From Candidatus Leptovillus gracilis (GTDB lineage Bacteria; Chloroflexota; Anaerolineae; Promineifilales; Promineifilaceae), in NCBI GenBank assembly GCA_016716065.1, contig JADJXA010000018.1, forward strand, positions 1-41,038: a DNA stretch of 41,038 nt, given 5' to 3'. The first letter of the stretch is position 1. The number at the start of each line of letters is the position of its first letter. The notes under the pieces are model-generated. The model was not told the DNA's origin, did not search any database, and saw only the letters and a program-made list of their open reading frames with translations. Of this stretch, positions 1 through 6,234 are shown piece by piece. The position numbers and the translations under genes are program-made.

Positions 1-198
1 GATGAGGCTGATGGCGCTGGCAAACAACCAGTTGGCGGCGTAGCGGTTAACGGGATACCAGAGCTTAGGGTTTTCGTATGCGGGGGAGATGCGGAAGCCG
101 TATACTGGATTGGGGCCGATTTTTTGCAAATACAGTGGCAGCGCCAACAGCGCCAGCAAAACGCCGCCGCCAACATACATGAGAAGAAGGGCTAACAT
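1..198 (-). CDS. SdpI-like membrane protein, partial (C-terminus beyond window edge)
   Basis: The minus-strand frame opens with ATG at 198 and stays open to the window edge, giving 66 codons of the N-terminus. A hydrophobic segment (MLALLLMYVGGGVLLALLAL) is followed by a cytosol- or surface-facing stretch with the motif IGPNPVYGFRISPAYENPKLWY. This pattern, a helix then NP.YGFR and a later W..N.YA, resembles the SdpI/YhfL immunity-type membrane family, in which it lies between the first two helices. A second helix (NWLFASAISLI) starts just before the edge. The assignment rests on one motif and a truncated sequence. An SdpI homologue would be an integral membrane protein, but a role in toxin immunity cannot be claimed here. 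No strong ribosome binding site is visible before the ATG. Confidence 0.5.
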   Translation of the reverse strand, partial: MLALLLMYVGGGVLLALLALPLYLQKIGPNPVYGFRISPAYENPKLWYPVNRYAANWLFASAISLI

Positions 199-320
199 AA
201 CGGCAGCCCCCGAGAACCTCGCTCGGGTTCAGGTTGGACCCGGCAGATTTCGCAAAACCTGCCAGGTCTTAAAGATGGTGCACCCACGAAATAGTGAAAC
301 ACGCCTTCGCCGTTACCCAA

Positions 321-512
321 CTACCCGTTGCCGCGCATTGCCGGCCGTTGGTTCTGTGGCGGGCGGCGGTTTTGTGATGGGTTGGCGACACGGCCGTTCA
401 GTTGCTTAGGTTGACGGCCGTTTGGCTGGTTGGGCCGATGGTTATTGGGCTGGGTGGGCGGACGGCCGTTGGCCGGTTTAGCCGGGCCAGGCCGTGTAAC
501 CATTGTAATCAA
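321..512 (-). pseudogene. Out-of-frame basic N/P/Q/R-rich tail of the DEAD-box helicase
   Basis: This open frame lies one base out of phase with the helicase gene and overlaps its last codons. Its stop is TAG at 321-323. Translated, it is a low-complexity basic tail with repeated NGR, QPN and RPP elements. Such tails follow the helicase core in RhlE-type proteins, and this one follows directly after the shared GFDYNGYT junction. In the main frame the helicase ends at TAA (478-480) after only four more residues. The simplest reading is that one base was gained or lost near 485-505, by mutation or assembly error, cutting the tail from its gene. A +1 ribosomal frameshift is the alternative. Confidence 0.55.
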
Positions 513-1620
513 ACCCGTCTAACTGCCGCCGCTCAATCGGCGCGCCCAACACCTTTTCGATGTCGCGTATCATCACATGGTCATCTTGCGTGGCAAAGGT
601 AAAGGCTTCGCCTGTCTCCTGGGCGCGGCCGGTGCGTCCGATGCGATGGGTATAGGCGTCCACTGTGTCTGGCATGTCGAAGTTAATGACGTGCGAAATA
701 TCGGTCACGTCTATGCCCCGCGCCGCGATGTCCGTCGCCACCAGAATGTCGTACTTGCCGCCGCGGAAGCCATCAATCGCCTGCTGCCGCTTGTTTTGCG
801 ACATATTGCCTTGCAGCGCCTGCACGTTGTGGCCTTCTTTTTCCAGGTCTTGGGCCAGGAAACGGGCGCGCCGCTTGGTGCGGGTAAAAATCAACACGCG
901 CCCGGTGTTGGTCTGGTTTAGCATGGAAAAGAGCAGCTTTTTCTTCAGCCCTTCGGGGACGGGATAAAGGGCGTGGGACACCGTTTTGGCCGGCGCAATC
1001 ACGTCTACCTGCACCGTGACCGGGTTTTTCAGGATGTCATTGGCGAGTTTGCGGATGTCGTCGGGCATGGTGGCCGAGAAGAAGAGGGTTTGCCGCCGCT
1101 GGGGAACCAGTTTGAGGATGCGGCGAATGTCGGGCAAAAAGCCCATGTCGAACATGCGGTCGGCTTCGTCCAGCACCAGCACTTCCACCGTGGAGAGGTC
1201 AATGCTGCTCTCGCTCACCAGGTCCAGCAGGCGTCCGGGGCAGGCCACGACGATTTCCGCGCCGCGCTTCAACGCCTCCACCTGGCGGCCTTTGCCGACG
1301 CCGCCGTACACGGTGGCGCTGCGAATTTGGGTGCGTTTGCCCAGGTCTACGGCCGTCTGGTGGATTTGTTCCGCCAGTTCACGGGTGGGAGCCACAATGA
1401 GGACACGCACACGGCGCGTTGGCCCGGCGAGCAGTCCTTGCATGATCGGCAGCATGAACGCGGCCGTTTTGCCTGTTCCGGTTTGCGCCAGACCAAGCAC
1501 ATCACGGCCTTGCAGCACATGGGGGATGGCTTGTTGTTGGATGGGGGTGGGCGTGGTATAGCCCATAGATTTGATGCCGACGTTCAGGCGCGCATCAAGA
1601 GAAAATTGTTCAAAATTCAA
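478..1620 (-). CDS. DEAD-box ATP-dependent RNA helicase, RhlE/CsdA-like
   Basis: ATP-dependent RNA unwinding enzyme of superfamily 2, likely acting in ribosome assembly or mRNA turnover in the cytoplasm. The core is complete: Q motif (PTPIQQQAIP), motif I (AQTGTGKT), Ia (PTRELAEQ), motif II (DEAD), motif III (SAT), and the C-terminal lobe with RGIDV and HRIGRTGR. I choose the TTG at 1620 as start because AAGGAG lies 7 nt upstream and because the next residues (NFEQFSLDARL) begin the helicase fold. A longer open frame to 1776 adds a sequence unlike any helicase N-terminus. The product is about 380 residues and stops abruptly after the core; the expected basic tail is found one base out of frame (321-512). 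It is divergent from ywbE. Confidence 0.9.
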   Translation of the reverse strand: MNFEQFSLDARLNVGIKSMGYTTPTPIQQQAIPHVLQGRDVLGLAQTGTGKTAAFMLPIMQGLLAGPTRRVRVLIVAPTRELAEQIHQTAVDLGKRTQIRSATVYGGVGKGRQVEALKRGAEIVVACPGRLLDLVSESSIDLSTVEVLVLDEADRMFDMGFLPDIRRILKLVPQRRQTLFFSATMPDDIRKLANDILKNPVTVQVDVIAPAKTVSHALYPVPEGLKKKLLFSMLNQTNTGRVLIFTRTKRRARFLAQDLEKEGHNVQALQGNMSQNKRQQAIDGFRGGKYDILVATDIAARGIDVTDISHVINFDMPDTVDAYTHRIGRTGRAQETGEAFTFATQDDHVMIRDIEKVLGAPIERRQLDGFDYNGYTAWPG

Positions 1621-1804
1621 TGAAAGTCTCCTTGACTTCGTTGAGCCAAGTCGCACTCTCAGCCCGAAATTCGTTATAGTTGGGTTAACCAATCGCCTGG
1701 CAACCAATCGGGATGCAATGCTGTAGCAGCCGCAATCCGACAGGGGAGTATAGACCGGGTACGGCCGTTGCGCCAACTTTGCTCATGCTCCCAACCAAAA
1801 GTGG

Positions 1805-1810
1805 TAGAAT
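1805..1810 (+). promoter_or_regulatory. Candidate -10 element of ywbE (possible leaderless mRNA)
   Basis: TAGAAT ends 7 bases before the ywbE ATG at 1818, so transcription would start at or next to the start codon. There is no ribosome binding site in that gap, which fits a leaderless transcript. A -35 box at normal spacing is not convincing; TTGCTC at 1779 is 20 bp away. Confidence 0.35.
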
Positions 1811-1817
1811 ACTGTCC

Positions 1818-2012
1818 ATGGACGGAACAAAACGCAGCAACATCAAACCGGGCCAGCGCGTGGCGATTGTGCTGAAGCAAGACCAGCGCAGCGGTAAACT
1901 GACGGAAGGCATTGTCAAAGACATCCTGACCAACTCACCCACCCACCCGCACGGCATCAAAGTGCGCCTGGAAAGCGGCGCGGTGGGCCGGGTGAAGGAC
2001 ATAGTGGTCTAG
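1818..2012 (+). CDS. ywbE: YwbE family protein (DUF2196)
   Basis: A 64-residue protein that matches the YwbE family along its full length. Recognisable stretches are KRSNIKPGQRVAIVLKQDQR, GKLTEGIVKDILTNSPTHPH and GIKVRLESGAVGRVKDI. The family is a small single beta-rich domain that is widespread in bacteria; its function is not established. The ATG at 1818 gives exactly the family length, whereas the open frame upstream to 1713 adds unrelated residues. The stop codon overlaps the stop of the convergent serine hydrolase gene by 4 bp (2009-2012), so the two genes share their ends. An octamer ACGGCCGT lies at about 1760 in the upstream region. Confidence 0.9.
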   Translation: MDGTKRSNIKPGQRVAIVLKQDQRSGKLTEGIVKDILTNSPTHPHGIKVRLESGAVGRVKDIVV

Positions 2013-3388
2013 TTCTCTATCCGTTTGTGCAAACGGCTGGTACGCAGCCAGACGATACGGCCGTCGCCATCTCGCAAAAACTCCAACTTATCGCCCGTCA
2101 ACGGCCGGTCCAGGGCAATCACCCGGTCTGGCTGGAAAAAGGCCAGCCGGGTAGGCGGTGGGGCCGGTTCCGGCGGCGAATCCACGTCTGGGAAACCACC
2201 CTTGGGGATGACTTGCAGCAGCAAACGGCCGTCGCTCACCGACACAGCCAGATCAGACATATAGGCTTCGTAGCGGCCGGCGTATTCGGCCAGCGCGCTG
2301 TGCGGCGTGTCCAGATGCACCGGCTGCGGCGCTGCCAGACCCAGGTAATGGGCCAGCACCCAATCGGTGATGGCTTCATTAAGTTTACGGCCGCGGTTGG
2401 CATTGGTCAGACTGATGAAGGCAAAATTGCGTGACGGCGCCAGCACAAAAGCGGAAAGCTGGCCGTTGGTCGCCCCGCCGTGCGACACCAGGCGCGTCCC
2501 GGCCAAGTCGTTGAGGAACCAGCTTAGTCCCATCTGCCGGTCCAGATTGGCGCTGACCTGCGGCGTTTGCATCAGGCGCATGGTCGCGGCCGACAGCAGG
2601 CGGCCGCCATTTTCGGCTGCGCCATCCCCCAGGTGGAAGCGGGCGTAGCGCAGTTGGTCGCCGACGGTGGCGGTAATGCCCCCGGCGCTGTGGGCCGAGC
2701 GGGCCAATGCCCAGGGGCGCAGCACTTTGATGGCGTCGTTGGCGTCGTCGTAGGTGTGCCCGGCGGCGACGCGGTGGGTGATGGCGTCGTGGGCGAAGAA
2801 AAGGCTGTGGCCCAGGCCCAATGGATCGAGAACCAGGGCTTGCACGGCCGTTTCATATGTCTGCCCCGTCACCGCCTCAATCACCCGGCCGGCCAGGCTG
2901 AACCCGGCGTTGTTGTAGGACCACATAGCGCCTAATGGCGTCACCTGGGGCAGGTGGACCAGATTGCTCACGTAGTGGGCCAGGGCGTCATCGCCCAGGC
3001 CGGTGTCGGCGAAGTAATCGCCGGCCCAGCCGCCGGTGTGGGTGAGCAGATGGCGGGTGGTGACGCGAACGGCCGTTGCCTCATCGCGCAGCCGCAGTTC
3101 CGGCACATAGCTCCGTACCGGCGCGTCCAGGTCCAGTTGCCCCTGCTCGACGAGGCGCAGAACGGCCGTCGCCGTCATCGTCTTCGTCGTTGAGCCAATT
3201 TGGAACAGTGTATTCTCATCCACCGGCAGCGGGTGTTCGATGTTGGTAACGCCAAAACCGGCCGTGTATGCCTGGCCTTTGTACCAGATGCCCACGGACA
3301 CGCCCGGCACGCGCCAGCGCGCCATCTCCGCCTGAATCACATCGGCCAGTTGTTGGAATATGTCATCGGAAGGTGTGACGTTGTTCAT
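2009..3388 (-). CDS. Serine hydrolase, beta-lactamase/class C PBP fold
   Basis: A 459-residue penicillin-binding-protein-like serine hydrolase. The SxxK motif is at S66-K69 (GSTTK), the YxN motif at Y158-N160 (SYNN), and the third motif is HGG near residue 301 (LVSHGGATNG). These three motifs identify the beta-lactamase-related family, which includes esterases, D-aminopeptidases and PBP-like enzymes; the substrate cannot be read from sequence. After about residue 355 there is an extra C-terminal domain (EYAGRYEAYMSDLAVSV...) like the lipocalin-type domains often fused to these enzymes. There is no signal peptide, so a cytoplasmic location is likely. The ATG at 3388 is preceded by GGAG at about 12 nt. 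It lies 12 bp downstream of the ABC exporter gene on the same strand and is probably co-transcribed with it. Confidence 0.88.
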   Translation of the reverse strand: MNNVTPSDDIFQQLADVIQAEMARWRVPGVSVGIWYKGQAYTAGFGVTNIEHPLPVDENTLFQIGSTTKTMTATAVLRLVEQGQLDLDAPVRSYVPELRLRDEATAVRVTTRHLLTHTGGWAGDYFADTGLGDDALAHYVSNLVHLPQVTPLGAMWSYNNAGFSLAGRVIEAVTGQTYETAVQALVLDPLGLGHSLFFAHDAITHRVAAGHTYDDANDAIKVLRPWALARSAHSAGGITATVGDQLRYARFHLGDGAAENGGRLLSAATMRLMQTPQVSANLDRQMGLSWFLNDLAGTRLVSHGGATNGQLSAFVLAPSRNFAFISLTNANRGRKLNEAITDWVLAHYLGLAAPQPVHLDTPHSALAEYAGRYEAYMSDLAVSVSDGRLLLQVIPKGGFPDVDSPPEPAPPPTRLAFFQPDRVIALDRPLTGDKLEFLRDGDGRIVWLRTSRLHKRIEN

Positions 3389-3400
3389 TGAGTTAATCCC

Positions 3401-5188
3401 CTACTCCTGTTTGTCCATTTCAGCCTGGAGAGCCACAAATTCTTCCTGGTCGCGCAGCTGCAGGTCATAGATTTCTCGGTACAGACCATTGTGAGCCAAC
3501 AAAGAATCATGTTGTCCGCGTTCGACAATACGGCCGTGATCCAGCACCAAAATGTAATCGGCGTTTTTCAGCGTCAGCAGCCGTTGGGCGATGATAAACG
3601 TGGTGCGCCCTTCCATCAGCGTCGCCAACGCCTGTTGGATCAGATGCTCCGTTTCCGTGTCCACACTGCTGGTAGAATCGTCCAGAATAAGGATACGTGG
3701 GTTTCTGAGCAAAGCACGGGCAATGGCGATGCGCTGCTTTTGCCCACCGCTGAGAGTGACGCCTCGTTCGCCGACACGGGTGTCGTAGCCGTCGCTCAGG
3801 TTGAGGATGAACTCATGGGCGTGGGCGGCGCGGGCGGCGGCGTAAACATCTTCCAGAGTGGCTGCGGGACGGCCGTAGGCGATATTTTCGGCCACTGTCT
3901 GGCTGAATAAGAACGGGTCTTGCAGCACAATGCCAATATGCTGGCGTAGATCATGAATTTTCAGGTCGCGCACATCATACCCATCCACCAAAATGCGCCC
4001 CTCGGTGGCGTCATAAAAGCGTGGGATGAGGTTGGTAATGGTGGATTTGCCGGAACCGGTGGGGCCGATGAGCGCCACTTTTTGCCCCGGTTGGGCATAA
4101 AACGTGACATCATCCAAAATTTTGCCGCCGCCGCCATAAGCAAAACCCACAGCCTCAAACACTACTTCGCCCCGCACTTCAGGCAAAGAAATGGGGTTGT
4201 CGCGCTCCATAATTTCCCCCGGTGTGTCTATGATCTCAAAGACGCGGGTGGCGCTGGCGCCGGCCGTCGCCATCAGATTGGTCAGGAAGCCGAGGCGCTG
4301 CACTGGCGCGGAAAGCATGAGGACGTAGGAGATCATGGCAAACAACGCGCCTACGGTCAGGGTTCCATCCAGGGCCATTGGCGCGCCAAACCAGAGCAGC
4401 AAAAAGATGCTCAGGGCGACCAAAAAGGTGAAAAAAGGCCAATAGTTGGCCCAAGTTTGGATCAACTTAAAGCGCCGATCAAACCAGACAGCGTTGCCGC
4501 TGTCGAATTTTTCCAGCTCATATGGCTCGCGGGCAAACGCCTTCACCACGCGAATACCGGTGAGACTTTCTTGCATAATGGTAGATAAAACGCCCATTTG
4601 CTCCTGAATAATTTTGAACATGGGCCGCACTGTGCCGCCAAAATGAATGGTGGCATAGAGCAAGATGGGGAAGGGAATCATCGCCAGCAGCGCCAGGGTG
4701 GGCGACTCCCACAGCATGGCGCCAATAACGCCAATGAGCAGCAGCAGGGTGGACAATAAATCCATCAGGCCAATGCCTACAAACTGCTCCGTCTCTGTCA
4801 CGTCGCTGGTAGCGCGGCTCATCAGGTCGCCGGTGTGGGTGCGGTCGTGGAAGGCGAAGGGTTGGAACTGCACGCTGTTGTAGAACTCGTTGCGCAGGTC
4901 GTAGGCGACGCGGTGGGTGAGCCATTCGCCGTAGTAGCGTTGGGCAAACCCGGCCACGCCGCGCACCAGGGCGATGAGCAAAATGAGGCCGCCGGTGATA
5001 AAGAGCGAGGCGGCACGGCCGTCGGCCAGCCCTTCGTCTATGGCAACTTTGATGAGTTGGGGCACGATGAGGTTAAGTACAGTGGCAAACAGCATGGCCG
5101 CGTAGCCGAGGATGAAGGGCTTGGGATACGGCCGTAAATAGCCCAGCAGGCGGCGATAGACATCTGGTTTTTTCATAACAACATCCAT
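3401..5188 (-). CDS. ABC exporter half-transporter with degenerate ATPase site
   Basis: A 595-residue fusion of a six-helix exporter membrane domain (about 1-330) and an ATP-binding domain. Walker A is GPTGSGKST near residue 372 and the signature LSGGQKQR is near 480. Walker B reads ILILDDSTSSVD near 500, with Asp in place of the catalytic Glu. The H-loop reads FIIAQRLLT, with Gln in place of His. Both changes are typical of the degenerate subunit of heterodimeric exporters such as the LmrC or BmrC type. Such a subunit normally needs a canonical partner, and none is encoded in this window. The substrate is unknown. The start has AAGGAAA just upstream; a second ATG lies five codons later. An inverted repeat upstream (5264-5295) could be an operator. 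Confidence 0.9.
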   Translation of the reverse strand: MDVVMKKPDVYRRLLGYLRPYPKPFILGYAAMLFATVLNLIVPQLIKVAIDEGLADGRAASLFITGGLILLIALVRGVAGFAQRYYGEWLTHRVAYDLRNEFYNSVQFQPFAFHDRTHTGDLMSRATSDVTETEQFVGIGLMDLLSTLLLLIGVIGAMLWESPTLALLAMIPFPILLYATIHFGGTVRPMFKIIQEQMGVLSTIMQESLTGIRVVKAFAREPYELEKFDSGNAVWFDRRFKLIQTWANYWPFFTFLVALSIFLLLWFGAPMALDGTLTVGALFAMISYVLMLSAPVQRLGFLTNLMATAGASATRVFEIIDTPGEIMERDNPISLPEVRGEVVFEAVGFAYGGGGKILDDVTFYAQPGQKVALIGPTGSGKSTITNLIPRFYDATEGRILVDGYDVRDLKIHDLRQHIGIVLQDPFLFSQTVAENIAYGRPAATLEDVYAAARAAHAHEFILNLSDGYDTRVGERGVTLSGGQKQRIAIARALLRNPRILILDDSTSSVDTETEHLIQQALATLMEGRTTFIIAQRLLTLKNADYILVLDHGRIVERGQHDSLLAHNGLYREIYDLQLRDQEEFVALQAEMDKQE

Positions 5189-5263
5189 TTTCCTTTTTCA
5201 CACGGGGAAACGACGGCCGTCACTTCCCCGCATATGCCAGCACACCCATTGGCTGGAGGCGCT

Positions 5264-5295
5264 GCCCTGTGTTAGATATTCATCTAACGCAGGGC
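5264..5295. promoter_or_regulatory. 13-bp inverted repeat upstream of the ABC exporter gene
   Basis: GCCCTGTGTTAGA (5264-5276) and TCTAACGCAGGGC (5283-5295) are complementary except for one position, with a 6-nt spacer. It lies 76-107 bp upstream of the exporter start. There is no T-run, so a terminator is unlikely. A dimeric repressor operator is one possibility, consistent with regulated drug-type exporters. A regulator gene is not adjacent. Confidence 0.4.
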
Positions 5296-5401
5296 TGTTA
5301 GTTTAACACATTTTGGACGGCCGGCGATGGGAAAATCGAGGCGTTGTTTGCCAGGAAAGCGGGGGGAATGAACGAAGGATAAAAGATTCCCCGCTCAACA
5401 C

Positions 5402-5431
5402 AAAAAAAGCGCCCCATTAGGGCGCTTTTTT
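5402..5431 (-). terminator. Rho-independent terminator of ssrA
   Basis: A 7-bp stem AGCGCCC/GGGCGCT with a 5-nt loop is followed on the minus strand by a run of seven T. It starts about 4 nt after the tmRNA 3' end. The plus strand also has a T-run after the stem, so the hairpin could act in both directions. Confidence 0.85.
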
Positions 5432-5435
5432 AAAG

Positions 5436-5848
5436 TGGAGATGGCGGGAATCGAACCCGCGTCCGAAAAATTCAGCCGCTAGACGTCTACAAGCTTAGCC
5501 AAACCATTTGTTTTAACTGCTGAGCGCCCCGGTCGGCAAGGTCAGTCAACAGCGATCCGATGACCCCCAAAAGGGTCCTTAGCGAACTCTATCGGTATCG
5601 AGTTCGCGCACGTTGACAAAAGTGTCGCCTGCTCTGTCGCGGCCAACGAACGGTCGAGGCAGACGGGAGTCCATTTCAGGACTCATCTAACGCCTTCCGG
5701 CGGCTGCGTTTAGGCAGCCAACGGGAGAGCGTTGTAGGAGCGTGCATTGTTATTGGCACTTAATTGTTTGCTTCCAGTTTTACGAGGTGTAAAGCGTGCT
5801 CGGCTTGCAGTCCAGGACCAGCCTTCCCCGTCGAAGCCTGTCATCCCC
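5436..5848 (-). ncRNA. ssrA: tmRNA (transfer-messenger RNA)
   Basis: This RNA rescues stalled ribosomes by acting as tRNA-Ala and then as mRNA for a degradation tag. The 5' end GGGGATGACAGGCTTCGACG and the 3' end with GGACGCGGGTTCGATTCCCG and CATCTCCA form the tRNA-like domain. The acceptor stem pairs GGGGATG with CATCTCC, with one G-U pair. The terminal CCA is not encoded; the genome continues ACTT. The tag reading frame is on the minus strand at 5757-5710: ANNNARSYNALPLAA followed by TAA. The tag ends in the usual LAA-type degron preceded by PLAA. Length is about 413 nt and the gene is one-piece. A terminator follows directly. Confidence 0.95.
5710..5757 (-). other. tmRNA proteolysis-tag reading frame
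   Basis: Fifteen codons from GCC at 5757 read ANNNARSYNALPLAA, then TAA at 5712-5710. This follows AAGT, as expected just after the resume-codon determinant region. The Ala-Ala end suits ClpXP-type recognition. Whether the first Ala is charged on tmRNA or encoded at the resume codon follows the general tmRNA model. Confidence 0.85.
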
Positions 5849-5909
5849 GGAACAGGGTTTTGTTTGCCGCATGGTGCATGTTAAAGAGCCAATGGGCCAA
5901 TGCAATGAT

Positions 5910-5915
5910 ATTGTA
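5910..5915 (-). promoter_or_regulatory. Candidate -10 element for ssrA
   Basis: TACAAT on the minus strand lies about 62 nt upstream of the mature tmRNA 5' end, leaving a short leader that RNase P would remove. A clear -35 box at 17 bp is not seen. Confidence 0.35.
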
Positions 5916-6034
5916 CCATATGGGGGAACGGCCGTCCATGAACATTAAGGTGCGGCGATTCGCCCGCGATCTGCAATGAGGTGAACGGCCGTTGCTAACT
6001 TCTCTCTCAGCAATTTTCATTTTGCAATCCAGCC

Positions 6035-6186
6035 GTAGGGGCGGGACAGGCGGCGCCACGTCTTTGCCAATCACCAATGCCTTGCCTCCCGTCTGTCTCG
6101 CCCCTCTTTGGGTCCTATTGGGCGAGACAGCGCGGGAAAATACCGTCCGCTGCGGCTGTTCCTTGTCCGCGCCGTCCCGCCCCTAC
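6035..6186. repeat. Nested inverted repeats, GTAGGGGCGRGACAG family; otherwise gene-free region
   Basis: The gene-free stretch 5849-6234 holds an outer 13-bp perfect inverted repeat, GTAGGGGCGGGAC (6035-6047) with GTCCCGCCCCTAC (6174-6186). Nested inside is an 11-bp one, CTGTCTCGCCC (6093-6103) with GGGCGAGACAG (6120-6130). Part of it, CCGTCTGTCTCGCCCCT (6089-6105), recurs exactly at 32023-32039. This is a dispersed palindromic repeat family, without coding capacity. Two ACGGCCGT octamers (about 5928 and 5986) lie in the same gap. Confidence 0.6.
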
Positions 6187-6234
6187 TAGTACACCAGGGC
6201 AAATTGAGGATTGCTGCTTCTCTCTTCCCCTGCT

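Noticed and set aside
5764..5979. Short plus-strand open frame across the tmRNA 5' end
   Set aside because: It runs across the tmRNA tRNA-like domain on the opposite strand and has no binding site.
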